Part shown: positions 43,432 through 53,948 of the stretch, piece after piece
Layout of the letters: every line of letters begins with the position of its first letter
Numbering within the stretch: the stretch's first letter is position 1
Source: Tupaia tana
Taxonomy: Eukaryota > Chordata > Mammalia > Scandentia > Tupaiidae
DNA: 64,000 nucleotides
Direction: 5' to 3'
Assembly: GCA_026018925.1 (NCBI GenBank)
Contig: JAKSZU010000012.1
Span: forward strand, 25,409,814 to 25,473,813
Notes under the pieces: generated by a model
Databases searched by the model: none
What the model saw: the letters and a program-made list of their open reading frames with translations, nothing else
Told to the model about the DNA's origin: nothing
Translations under genes and position numbers: made by a program

Positions 43432-43613
43432 TTAAGAATTATTTTATTTAACTTTATTTATTTATTCATTCATTTTAATTTGACCAGAGAGGGACAGAGT
43501 GAGCGATAGAAAGAGAGGAGAAAAGTGAGAAAGCAAGTTGCCAGGTCTGGAAGTCAAACCGCGGGTGGCCATGTGGGAGTCCAGCAACCTTAACCACGCC
43601 ACTTGCTGGCCCC
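43432..43613 (-). mobile_element. SINE-S copy, antisense
   Basis: TTTTAATTTGACCAGAGAGG at the tail side, AAGTCAAACCGCGG as the B-box complement and the head end CCACTTGCTGGCCCC. Confidence 0.9.
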
Positions 43614-43705
43614 CTAGCGGTAAATTTTTAGCAAAATTTGAGAGAAACAAGCAAAACAATCAAATAAAAGAAGCTGAGGCCTAGTTCCCTGCTGATTGAC
43701 TCTTT

Positions 43706-43986
43706 TCCTTTTTTTTTTTTTTTTTTTTTTTGAAAGATTTTTGTGCTATAGGGGGGCGTGCATTCAGTGGAGAGACAGAGAAATACAGAAAGCGAGAAGT
43801 CACAGCCCCCCCCAGTGGGGATGGCCATGCAGCAGTCCCTTCCCCTCCATTCTCCTCTCAGGATCTTGAGCATGCACATACACGCACCTGGGTTGAGTTT
43901 TAAGCTGCTGGGTCTGGGACTCAGACCACGGTTGACTACATGGGAGTCCAGCGATGTAACCATTACTCCAGCTATTGGTCCCCACA
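43706..43986 (-). mobile_element. SINE-L copy, antisense
   Basis: Poly(T), GTGCTATAGGGGGGCGTGC, a C run at about 43807-43814, and the head CCAGCTATTGGTCCCC. Flanks ttgactctt and ctgactctt are the TSD. Confidence 0.9.
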
Positions 43987-44288
43987 AACTGACTCTTAAT
44001 ATTTCTTTCTTTTCCATTTTATTTAATTTTAATTAATTTAAATTTAAATTTAAAAACTGGTATTTAATTCAATTATTGAAAACTTTTAAGTATATTCAGA
44101 AAAACTTGGGCATATAATCTACTTTTCCAACTGTAAATTTTATGACGTCTAAATGTAAACCAAGTATTTCCAATGAAAATTTAGTGTCCGACTCAATATT
44201 TTCTATAACGTAAAATATACATTGAGTTTCCAACAGCCAAAAGAATGTAAAATATCTAATTAAAACCTTTAGAAATAGCTGATTCTGT

Positions 44289-44550
44289 GCCGGCCCCATT
44301 GCACAGTGGCTAAACATTGGGCATTGATCAGGAGGGAGCCTGATCTCACATGGCCAATCATGTGGTTTGAATCCGGCTTTAGCAGCTTGAAAAACATGCT
44401 AGGCAGGTATGTATGTGTGTCCCAAATCCTGACAAGATGGAGAGATGAGGAAGAGGGATTGTGAAATGGCCATGCCCCATTTTTTCCTTTCCCTGTGTCT
44501 CTCTATCTCTGGAGAGTGCGTGTGCCATCAGCAATAAATAAATACCTAAT
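44289..44550 (+). mobile_element. SINE-O copy, sense
   Basis: GTGCCGGCCCCATTGCACAG at the head with a longer-than-usual anticodon region, GCTTGAAAAACATGCTAGGC linker, and CTGACAAGATGGAGAGATG body. Confidence 0.8.
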
Positions 44551-44903
44551 TACATGTTGAAATAATGTGCTGATATAGTGAGCTAAATAAAATACAGTAT
44601 TAAAATTACTTTCACTTATTTCTTTTTACTTTTTAGATGTGCCTACTAGAACATTTGAATTGCATATATTACATTTATACCATGCAGTATTGAACTGGAA
44701 AATGATCCGCTCCTTCCCTCATTATCTGTGATAGGCACAGGCGATAGTAACACAGGGTGGCTACTCATGAGTCATTTGTGTGACCTGTGAGATTCCCTGG
44801 CCTTTTTCAGTGCTCTTAGCCATAGAACATGTCCAGTCTTTTTCCTGGATCCCAACTCATCCTAATGTGGCGGGATCTGTTTGCCTGGTATGTCCCTTGG
44901 GCA

Positions 44904-44919
44904 TCACCAGGTGGCGCTC
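44904..44919 (+). promoter_or_regulatory. CTCF-like motif outside SINEs
   Basis: TCACCAGGTGGCGCTC differs from CCASYAGRKGGCRSYR only at the first and last positions and keeps the central CCAGGTGGCGCT. It lies in unique DNA. Confidence 0.5.
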
Positions 44920-44984
44920 TAATCTGATTTCCGGAAGTTACTCCAAATCCTGAATTAAGTGCAAAGAAGTTTCCGTTCGTCCCT

Positions 44985-45155
44985 TGAGGAGTCATCTTTT
45001 TCTCTTTCTTTTTCTTTCTCTCTTTTTCCTTCTTTCCTTTCTTTTTTATTTCTCTCCCTTCTTCTCCCTTATTTGTCAGAAGGCATGTGTTTTCATCAGA
45101 GACAGAGAGAAAGGAGAGGAGAAAGCTTCCTTTACCACTAGGTCACAGAGCTGGT
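44985..45155 (-). mobile_element. SINE-O copy with most of the body deleted
   Basis: A CT-rich stretch at about 44994-45062, GTCAGAAGGCATGTG, a GA tract, then directly the head end ACCACTAGGTCACAGAGCTGG. Confidence 0.65.
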
Positions 45156-45363
45156 CTGAGGAGTTACATTTCAATTTTGCAGACTTCCTAAGTTCTATCT
45201 CCATAAATTTTCCCATTCTAGGTAAAGCCATATTAGCATGTAGTCTCCTCAATATCTTATACGAATTTTATAATGTAGAAGTTTATATGAGCAAAGTCCT
45301 CCCTCCCTTTCTTCCCTCTTTCACTTCCTTTCTTCCTTCTTTTGTTCCTTTCTCCAAGACATC

Positions 45364-45625
45364 TTTTTTTTTTAAGAGAGGTTTTTGCTATAGGGCACGT
45401 GCACTTGCCAGAAAGACAGAGAGAGACAGAGAGACAGAAAGAGAGAAATCATTTCCCCGGGGGGATGGCCACGCCACAATCCCTTCTCCTCCATTCTCTT
45501 CCTGCGATCTTGGGCATGCACGCACACGCGCCTGGCATGAGTTTAAGCCACCGGTCCGGAACTCGAAAACCGCGGTCAACTGCATGGGAATCCAGTGACA
45601 TAGCCATTACGCCAATTGCTGGTCC
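45364..45625 (-). mobile_element. SINE-L copy, antisense
   Basis: Flanks ctccaagacatc (45352-45363) and ctccaagtcacc (45626-45637) are the TSD. An extra AAA interrupts the B-box complement. Confidence 0.9.
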
Positions 45626-45692
45626 CTCCAAGTCACCTTTTAACCTACATCATAGGATGACTCTAGGCTCTTATACAACCTTTCCTGATTCT

Positions 45693-45755
45693 TTGGGTTG
45701 TTAAAAAAATCGTGATTACATGGAAAAATACATCATGACTTTTCCAACAACCCAA
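45693..45755. mobile_element. Mariner-like palindromic MITE, copy 2
   Basis: A 63-bp relative of the element at 33551: TTGGGTTGTT at one end, AACAACCCAA at the other, and ATACATCATGACTTTTCC inside. TA follows on the right. The left flank is CT, so one TA has been lost. Confidence 0.7.
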
Positions 45756-45757
45756 TA

Positions 45758-46279
45758 CATTAGATTTGAGAGCAAATCAGCCTTTGACTGAATTTCTTTG
45801 CTGGAGACATGACTTCAAGACCAGTTCTCCTTCTTCCCCTCTGGTCTCCTTTGTGTGGGATGGGCAGGAAGTTCTCTGCATTTTGTGAGGCCTGAGTACC
45901 TCACTCACTGCTTTCTAGCCCCTTTATTATGTGGCTAAGATGCAACTTGATGATGGGAAGGACCTCTTAAACCTTATGCCTACCTAGGTTCAGTAATGTT
46001 CCTCATCCAACTCTCCACAATAACAAGAAATTGTGATTATGCTGCAGCTTCCACAGATAGGCAAGTTGAATCCAGGTGATAGATTGATTTTGCATAGTAA
46101 ATTATCTATAGGGGGATCCAGTAGATTGCTGTTATACCACAGCACTTAACTGGGGTCTTGATACCCAAAAGCTGGGACACCAGTCTCAAGGACCATTCTA
46201 GAAGTCTCAGGGATCATTCTTACTTTTGTATTGAATGGATAAGTTTAAAAACCTGTTAAAACATTGTTTCCTTTTCTTT
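45758..46279. other. Stretch without recognised gene
   Basis: Nothing recognised. Confidence 0.4.
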
Positions 46280-46537
46280 CTTTTTTTCTAAGAGATTTTT
46301 TTTTGTTATAGGGTGTATGCGCTTGCTGGTGAAACAGAGAGACAAAGAGACAGAAAGCAAGAAATCACCCCCCCCCCGGGGGGGGGGGGATGGCCATGTC
46401 CTCCATTCTCCTTTCAGGATTTTGGGCACTTATGCACATGCACCCAGCGCAAGTTTTAAAACACCAGGTCCAGTACTCGAACCATGGTCGACTATGTTGG
46501 AGTCCAGTGATGTAACCATTACACCAACTGCTGGTCC
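46280..46537 (-). mobile_element. SINE-L copy with C10G12 block
   Basis: The usual CCCCCCAGGGGGG has expanded to ten C and twelve G at 46368-46389. A segment after ATGGCCATG is deleted. The head CCAACTGCTGGTCCCC is intact. Confidence 0.85.
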
Positions 46538-47612
46538 CCATTATATCCTTTACAAAGCCTCTCAACTGCTATACCTGGCTGACTTAGTGAATAGATTATT
46601 GCACATATGGTTTGGTTCTGAGCAACTTTCTGTTCTGCTTCTTAAACCCAGTGAAGTCAATAGCATAAGAAATACTGAACAGGGTAGGGTAATTTATGTT
46701 GCACAATATTGCTAAACCAAGCCAGTTGCTCTAAGTGGAGTGAGGTAGAAGAGCCAATGTTGTTCTTCCCCCTGGGGTAGGCTCACTTCTCCACTTCCTT
46801 AGTTGAACCGATTAGCAACTATCTCTTCTTTAGACTCCAAACAAATGAGCTATTTTTTTCAAATCAAACCTCATAACTACATCATCCAACTGAATCAAAT
46901 TATTTCCCAGTTGTGGTAAATACTGGGTGGTTCATAATGACCTTACTTTTCATGGGTTCAGTCCTAGATACCTAGAGGGATGTTTGAAAGTTTTTGCAGG
47001 ACTCCAGCTAGATATAAGTTTCTATCGGTCACCACCCAACTGGACTTGCCACTCATGGCATCTTGTTCCTGCCTGTCTTTAGTTCCACACTCCACCTCTC
47101 TGTCCTGCTGCCTGTGAGTGGTAAAGAGACCATTCTCCTGCCCTTTTGTGGGTGGTTAAAGAAAATGTTCCTTAAGAGAGGCTGGAGTTGAGAAATATTA
47201 TATTAACCCAAGGTGGTGGGGGGGTACAGTTCTTCGATGGTGGTTTCTCAGTGATTTATCGAAGAATGTAACTCAGATTCAGGTGAGGCTTTCCCACTGT
47301 CAGTGCTCAGTGAATTCCTCTGAAAGAGGTTCAATGGAGTCTATTCAGTAACTGCTTCTAGACTCTTTGTCTTTTGGAATGGCTTAGGACATTTTGAGGG
47401 GAGGAACCCAACTCTCACATCCTGACAATTGGCTCCAGCAGTAGTTACCTCCATCAAAATTTTGGGCTCCTGCTAACCTCAGCTCATCTCAGATACAAGG
47501 TGCTCTCATGCACTCAGTGCTCCTTGGTCAAAACGCCCACCCACACATGTTGTCGGATTTACTTGCTGTTCAGTTGTCCTTTCTGCCTCTAGTCATTTGG
47601 GGAGGCATCTAT
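46538..47612. other. Stretch without recognised gene
   Basis: Contains a 9-bp inverted repeat (ttcttcgat at about 47230 and atcgaagaa at about 47258). No gene recognised. Confidence 0.4.
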
Positions 47613-48052
47613 TTATGTATTAGCTTCCTAGGGCTGTTGTAAGAAATTCCACAAATGCAGTGGCTTAAAACAACAACAATATATTCCCTCACCGTTCTGG
47701 AGGGCAGAAGTACAAAAAAGCAGGGCTGGGAGGGCCATGTAACCATGGAAGGCTCTGAGAGAGAATCCCTTCCATGCCTCTCTCCTGGCTTCTGGTGGCT
47801 GTGATTCTTGGCATTCCTTGACTTGTGGCTGCCCTCTGGTCACCACCATCTTTTCTGTGTCTTTGTGGCTTCTCTTTTTATAAGGGCATCAGTCATTGGA
47901 TTTAGGGGCCACCCTAAATTTATGATGATCATGTCTCAAGATCCTTAATTATATCTGCAAACCCCCTATTTCCAAGTAAGGACACCTTTGCAGGTAGTGG
48001 GGGTTAGGACTTGGAGATATCTTTTCACAGGACACTATTCAACCCACTAAAA
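47613..48052 (+). repeat. Ancient interspersed repeat, longest copy
   Basis: TGTATTAGCTTCCTAGGGC at the start, GGCTTAAAACAACAACAA, GCCTCTCTCCTGGCTTCTGG, CTTTTTATAAGGGCATCAG, TATTTCCAAGTAAGGACACC, GGGGGTTAGGACTTGG and TTCAACCCACTAAA at the end. Same family as 14020 and 51190. Confidence 0.7.
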
Positions 48053-48059
48053 TATGAAA

Positions 48060-48660
48060 TATGAACACAGCTATTTGAATGAACAATAGCCCTTAAAAGG
48101 CATCAAAGCCATTCTTGCCATAAAAGGCATCTTAAAACTCTTAACCATAAAATACCATCCAGGATTTCCCATCCAATTGGATATTTCAATTGCATGAGTC
48201 AGTACGAATTCTCACTTCCTGCTGCCCCAAGGCACAGCTCTTCTAATTGCCGGTGCCCCAGCACCCCCTCATTGTGTGCAGTGGCCTTACCCCTTCCGCA
48301 GACAGGATGTCCATGACAAAGGGTAGAAGGCAAGGCCTGTCCACTGAGGCTCATTCCCTGCTAAATGGGTGGTTTTGTCTGGATTTCATGTTATTTTGAT
48401 TCACAGGTTAAGTCTCGGGAGGATGTCCCGTTTGGGCAACTAAAAGTGAGGGTCAGGGCTAGGGGTATTTCTTGTTTAAAGAACTCACGTACACAACTCT
48501 AATCCTTTCTTTCTTAGATTTTCCTTTTTTCCATTTAATAATAAAAGTCTGTAAGGCTATATTGCTGTGGGAGACAGAGGGGATCCAGTTCACAAAACAA
48601 CCCAGCAACCTCTGGTGAATCTGTCCATCTGTCCACTAGCATCTGGCAGTAAGCCAGAAG
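48060..48660. other. Stretch without recognised gene
   Basis: Nothing recognised. Confidence 0.4.
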
Positions 48661-48682
48661 TTGTTTTTCTTTTTTCTTTTTC

Positions 48683-48917
48683 ACTGTCAGAGGGTGTCAA
48701 AGAAAGCCAGAGAGCCAGAGAAGGAGGAGAAAGCTTCCCCCCACCCCATGGGACATGGTCTGGCCACAATCTCTTCTCCATTTTTCCATCCTGTCAGAAT
48801 TTGGGCCCTATAGAACATGTGCCTGGCATGTGTTTCATGTGTTTCCCAGCTGCCTAGGCTGGGAGTTAACTGTGGTTGACTATGTGGGATCTAGGTCCCT
48901 TGGCCGCCCTACCAGCA
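48683..48917 (-). mobile_element. SINE-O copy with long pyrimidine TSD
   Basis: The T/C-rich phrase tttttcttttttcttttt precedes and follows the element (about 48665 and 48922), which suggests a long TSD. The body has TTTCCATCCTGTCAGAATTTGG. Confidence 0.75.
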
Positions 48918-48940
48918 ATTGCTTTTCTTTTTTCTTTTTT

Positions 48941-49012
48941 AAAGAATTATTAATTTTATTTATTATTATTATTTTCAAATTAGCAGTAGGGCATGTGTGC
49001 TCACCAGAGAAA

Positions 49013-49074
<62 letters not shown>

Positions 49075-49083
49075 GAAAGGGAA

Positions 49084-49120
<37 letters not shown>

Positions 49121-49278
49121 GAAAGGGAGAAAGGGAGAGAGAAAGAGAAAGAGAAAGAGAAAGAGAAAGAGAAAGAGAAAGAGAAAGAGAAAGAGAAAGC
49201 AAGCCACCAGGTCTGGGACTCACATGATCAGCCATGTGGTAGTCCAGTGCCCCAATTACCATGCCACCTGTTGGCCCC
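48941..49278 (-). mobile_element. SINE-S copy with giant purine expansion
   Basis: The tail side AATTATTAATTTTATTTATT and the head end ACCATGCCACCTGTTGGCCCC are normal. The CT tract has expanded to about 190 bp (49010-49200) of (GA)n, GGGAAA and GAGAAA blocks. The long Arg-Glu or Ser-Leu open frames here are products of this simple sequence. Confidence 0.9.
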
Positions 49279-49785
49279 AAGCAAATGCTTTTCAAGAGCA
49301 GTATAATTCTCAGATGCTGAAAGCATTACCTAAGTCTAAAATCCTATATACTTCTGCTATATTTTTCCTTGTAGACTATCCTCCCTGCTCCCCATCAAAT
49401 CATTTTGGTGAGAGAGGCAGAAATCAGAGACCTCAGTTCTTAACTTTCCTTTAGACTTTTCAGGCCCAAGGGGTAGAATTGACCATGCTGTGGTTTGTAA
49501 CTTGCCAGGGTCTGCCACGGGGGCCTTTTGGATGACCCAAGATGCAGAGTATGTAAGAATTCCAAGATGGAGCCCAGGGCAACTCGAACACTCAGACACG
49601 CATTAACTGCTGTTCTTTGTTGCCGTGGCAGTTATCAAATGTGTTTTACTCCCTGTCCTGGGTTCAAGCACTTCTACTCCAGGTAACCCTTGTCTGCTGG
49701 ATCTCATACCTGGTCCCTGGCCTGACTGGTAGACAGTCATCCCTTGGGGTATGATGTTGAGAACCATAGTGGCCTTTGCAACGTT
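49279..49785. other. Stretch without recognised gene
   Basis: Nothing recognised. Confidence 0.4.
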
Positions 49786-50060
49786 TTTTTCATTTTTAAT
49801 TTGCCAGAGGGCATTATCTCCCTGTCTCACTAGGGAGAGACAGGGAGATAATGAGACAGAGACAGAGAGAGAGAAAGTGAGATAGCAGCCACCAATGGAG
49901 AGTATTTGCACCGCGATCTCATCTCCTTTATCTCCCCCTCCATTTGGGATTTTGAGTACGCATGTACATGCACCTAGGTCCATCAGTCACCAAGTCTGAG
50001 ACTCAGTGTAGCCAGCAATGTGGGGCCCAGCTGCCTCAAACACCATGCCACTGGCTGGCC
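49786..50060 (-). mobile_element. SINE-O copy with an internal perfect hairpin
   Basis: The usual GTCAGAGGGCAT end is followed by a 16-bp perfect inverted repeat, 49813-49828 and 49837-49852, with an 8-base loop. The body and head (CACCATGCCACTGGCTGGCC) follow. Confidence 0.75.
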
Positions 50061-50079
50061 AATGGCTTCCCCGCCAATC

Positions 50080-50312
50080 CTTTTATTTAATTGCTAGAAG
50101 GCATGTGCACTCACAGGAATGAGAGAGAGAGAAAGCACTCCTCAATGGGTGTGGTCACACCATGATCTCTTCTCCTCCATTTCTCCATAGGGTTGGGACT
50201 TGGGGCATGCATGCACACATGCCTGATGTGTTTTCAAGTCACTGGTACTGAGTTTCAAATTCTGTTTGGCCACATGAAATCCAGTTCTGTTAACTACTAG
50301 GGCCCTGCCCAT
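50080..50312 (-). mobile_element. SINE-O copy, antisense
   Basis: GCTAGAAGGCATGTGCACTC, TTTCTCCATAGGGTTGGGAC, the linker complement TGATGTGTTTTCAAGTCAC and the head end TAACTACTAGGGCCC. Confidence 0.85.
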
Positions 50313-50955
50313 CTACCACTTTTGATTAGAGGACCTTTGCAACATTATATCGTGGACACCTGACCACTAAGAAAAGAAGAAAGAGAGCAAAGATGCAGAA
50401 TGATACCATCTAAGGCACCTAATCTATCACTCTTAGTGGTTTCCTTTCCACTCTCAAAGTAAAGGAGCATCCAGTTGTTCTTGGCATAGGTAGACACAGA
50501 GGGCCCCCTTGGGCAGGTCTTGGGTAGGCAGATATATTCTGCCCAGGTCTATCCCTGATAAAAACTGTGGTGGATTTTTTTCCCCTTTTTTCCTTTTATT
50601 TCCCTCTTGATACAGCCAACTCTTCCTCACAGTATCCTATACTCTGAAGAAAGGATGGGCCAGTATATAAAAGGAACCCTTGACAAACATGTTAGGCTAT
50701 GTCTTCGTTGTAGGGTTTTAAAGCATTTGTTAGCTCAACTATTAGAGCATCCCACTAACTTGTGCAAGATTCATTATATTCAGTCAACTGTTAGGTTTAA
50801 TTGTCTATGTTTTTCTGAGAGTTTTCAGGTTCTATCAACTTATTGTATGGAGAATTTCATACTTCTAGAGAATCAACTAGGAGGCCATTTTTGGGGGACT
50901 ATCCTGGGTAAAGGGATACTGTGATCTTGATGATGATCAATCAGTGGGTATAAGG
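50313..50955. other. Stretch with a weak tRNA-like segment
   Basis: TTAGCTCAACTATTAGAGCA at 50730-50749 resembles the D arm and A box of tRNA-Ile or tRNA-Lys. No convincing B box follows. Otherwise nothing recognised. Confidence 0.35.
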
Positions 50956-50966
50956 ATATTAATTTT

Positions 50967-51154
50967 AAAAAAATTTTTATTTATTCATTAATTAAATTAA
51001 TTAATTAATTAATTTAATTTGACCAGAAAGACACAGAGAGAGAGAGTGAGAGAGGGAAAGTGAGAAAGCAAGCCACCAGGTCTGAGACTCGAACCGTGGT
51101 TGGCCATGTGGGAATCCAGTGCCCTTATCCACCACGCCACTTGCCGGCCCCAGA
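50967..51154 (-). mobile_element. SINE-S copy with perfect 11-bp TSD
   Basis: The TSD atattaatttt is exact at 50956-50966 and 51155-51165. The tail has become an (ATTA)n run. Confidence 0.95.
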
Positions 51155-51189
51155 ATATTAATTTTTGATGGCAATCAAATAAAATTAAA

Positions 51190-51860
51190 CTAGATAGCTT
51201 AGAATAACAATTTTATTCTTCCCCCATACTAAAGGCTGGAAGTCTGAAATCAAGGTGTTGTCCAGTTCATGTTCCTTCTGAAGCTTCTAGGGGATGATCT
51301 TTGCCCGTCTCTTTCAACATCTGGTGGCCCTGGTGTTTTTGGGTTTGTGGCGGTATCACTCCAACTCTGCCTCTGTTGTCATATGCATGTCTACCCTTCT
51401 TATTTATTTATATATTTTTTTTAGAGGTTTTTGCTATAGGGCATGTGCACTTGCCATAAAGATAGAGAGAGACAGAGAGACAGAAAGCGAGAAATCACCC
51501 CCCCCCCCCCCAGGGGGAACGGCCACGCCGTAATCCCTTCTCCTTCATTCTCTTGGGATCTTGGGCACACACGCACATGCACCCAGCGTGAGTTTAAGCC
51601 ACCAGGTCTGGGACTTGAACTGAGGTCGACTGCATGGGATTCCAGCAACATAGCCATTACGCCAACTGCTGGCCCCAGTCTACCCTTCTTATAAGGACAG
51701 CAGTCATACTGGATTAAGGCCTTCCCCTACTCCAGTATGACCTCATCTTAATTTGATTCCATCAACCAAGGTTCTATTTCTGAATAAGGTCATATTCACA
51801 GATATCAGGGGTTAGGACTTCAACATGTCTTTTGGGGGACACAATTAATTGATAACCACG
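51190..51860 (+). repeat. Ancient interspersed repeat split by SINE-L
   Basis: The two parts 51190-51403 and 51693-51860 follow the order of the copy at 47613: GGAAGTCTGAAATCAAGGTG, CTTATAAGGACAGCAGTC, TACTCCAGTATGACCTCATC, GGGGTTAGGACTTCAACATG. Confidence 0.75.
51404..51677 (-). mobile_element. SINE-L copy with perfect 15-bp TSD
   Basis: The TSD gtctacccttcttat is exact at 51389-51403 and 51678-51692, inside an older repeat. An expanded C run sits at about 51499-51510. Confidence 0.95.
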
Positions 51861-52053
51861 GGTTTTCACTTTTCATGCCCATATTAAGGGGTTTGAGGGA
51901 GTAGATCCAGCTACAACACTGACGTACAGAATGTTGCAAACTATGATTAGGTTACACTGTCTTAGAAATGTTAAAAAAATATTCTAGTTGCACCCTAACT
52001 GGATATGGGCCCTTGTCCTTGGATCTCCAAAACCCTTCATAAATTATTCAGTG

Positions 52054-52275
52054 CTGGACCAGCCGGTGGTGTGGTGGTTAAGATGGCTGGATCCTATATG
52101 ACTGACTGCTTGGTTCAAGTCCTGGACCTGGTAGCTTGAAAAACATGTTGGTGCATGTGCGTGCATGCCCAAATTCTCAAAAGGAGGAAGAAATGGAGGC
52201 AAAGGGATTGTAGTATGACTATCTCCCGGGGGGGTGCTTCCCGCACCACCTCTCTGTTGTTCTCCAACAAGCACA
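52054..52275 (+). mobile_element. SINE-O-like copy, sense
   Basis: GGACCAGCCGGTGGTGTGG, GGTTCAAGTCCTGGACC, GTAGCTTGAAAAACATG, then a body shortened at the 3' side. Confidence 0.85.
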
Positions 52276-52577
52276 CAGACTAAGCCCCATATGCTTCTGG
52301 GGAAGTTGAACCTATGGAGCTCCAGAAGTGGGTCTGCTTTGTGAAGGTAACGGTTAGCTTTCTTGTCTGTGACTGGTTAAGGAACTCAGACCTAAGCTTA
52401 TCAATGCATGACACATTTCTAGCCATAGAATTTGGTTCTGGAATGGCCAAAGAACTCAGTGGAAGGCAAGGGGAAAAATTTTGAAAAATAAATGTGTCTT
52501 TCTTCTAGACCTTGTGCAGAGAACTGAGAGCTAGAATTGTCGCTATTTTACTCCCAGGCTAAGAATGCAGGTGACAC

Positions 52578-52612
<35 letters not shown>

Positions 52613-53130
52613 TGTGTGTTTGTGTAGGGGCATGGGAGGAATGAGGGCTGCCAGCTGGAAAAAATCATTGAGAATTAGATTTGGACCTGTGATTGGCCTA
52701 CCCTTAATCACCACTCCACGAACTGTCTTTTTCACTTATGTTTGCATTAGGTCTCCTGTTACTAGAAACTGTTTGAATTGAGTTTTCTGTTTCCTCTGAA
52801 AGCATTTTAACTGGCACGTTCCTGGTGGGTCTCTGAGCAAGTATAGATCCACTGGAAGAGATGGCAATTCCCACCAGGCTCCCAAGGGAGGCCATTTTCT
52901 TTCGTGTTAAGCAGGGGGACCAGGCTCTATGACCTCATATTTGTAGAAGTCAGGCATCTATTTAGTATCTCAATTTCTGGCGTTAGCTGTCCATTGTCTG
53001 TTGTACTTCCATGAAAGTCAGGCCTCCAGTCCTTTCAGGCCCTTATAACTCTCTTGAGTGAGGAAACTGAGAAGACTCCTCTCCCCCCAAGAGGGATGGC
53101 TCTTCATTTTCCCCTTCTGTTAAAGAAAAA
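52276..53130. other. Stretch without recognised gene
   Basis: A (GT)n run at 52580-52624. Otherwise nothing recognised. Confidence 0.4.
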
Positions 53131-53366
53131 ATGAGAATTTCCAAACCTAAAAATTAGTAAGGGCTGAACTAAAAGTAAAGTGTATTTTCTAAGGTGTTTG
53201 GAATACAAGGTCCATTTACATTGTAGTGGCCCAGGGTAAGGGGTAAGACTTCAGAGCTTGGTTTCATGGTAATAAAACAATATTGGCCATGAATAAGGGC
53301 CATTAGATCTCTAAAACTCTCACTTAAAGGAAAGAGAAAAATTTCATTTCAATATGTAAGATGTAG

Positions 53367-53530
53367 GCTGGCAGATGGCATGGTGGTTAAAGGTGCTGGA
53401 CTCCCACATGGTTGACCATGGTTTGAGTCCCAGACTTGACTTCTTGCTTTCTCTCTCTCTCTCTGTGTCATTCATTGGTCAAAATAAATAAATGAAGTTA
53501 AATAACAGAATATTCTTTTAAAAACAAAAA
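53367..53530 (+). mobile_element. SINE-S copy inside the LTR
   Basis: GGCTGGCAGATGGCATGG, GGTTTGAGTCCCAGAC and CT tract. Flanks atgtaagatgt on both sides are the TSD. Confidence 0.9.
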
Positions 53531-53683
53531 TGTATGTAAGATGTTTTGTAGGATGAAAACTGCTGGTTGTGAGCTCAAAGACCCCAGGCTAAATGGCTCC
53601 AAGAAACCGTAGAAACCTGAACAAAAGTTTCGTGATCTAAGGTCTCACCAATCCTAAAGTCCGTAAGAAGATCACACACTTTT

Positions 53684-53948
53684 TTTTTTTTTTTTGAGAG
53701 ATTTTTCACTATAGGGCGCGTGCGCTCGCCAGACAGACAGAGAGAGACATAGAGACAGAAAGCGAGAAATCACCCCCCAGGGGGGATGGTCACGTGCAAT
53801 CCCTTCTCCTCCATTCTTCTCTCGGGATCTTGGGCACGCACGCACACGTGCCCGGCGTGAGTTTTTAAGCCACCGGGTCCGGGACGCGAACCGCGGTCGA
53901 CTATGTGGGAGTCCAGCGACATAGCCATTACGCTAACTGCTGGTTCCC
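53684..53948 (-). mobile_element. Young-subfamily SINE-L inside the LTR
   Basis: The TSD aagatcacacactttt is exact at 53668-53683 and 53949-53964. It has GACGCGAACCGCGG and GAGACATAGAGACAG. Confidence 0.95.

Noticed and set aside
48993-49454. Long open frames rich in Arg-Glu (and Ser-Leu on the other strand)
   Set aside because: They are translations of the expanded purine tract inside a SINE-S and have no start context, splice sites or homology.
50607-50924. 105-residue open frame as an exon
   Set aside because: There are no splice signals or domain, and its codon composition is like the AT-rich surroundings.
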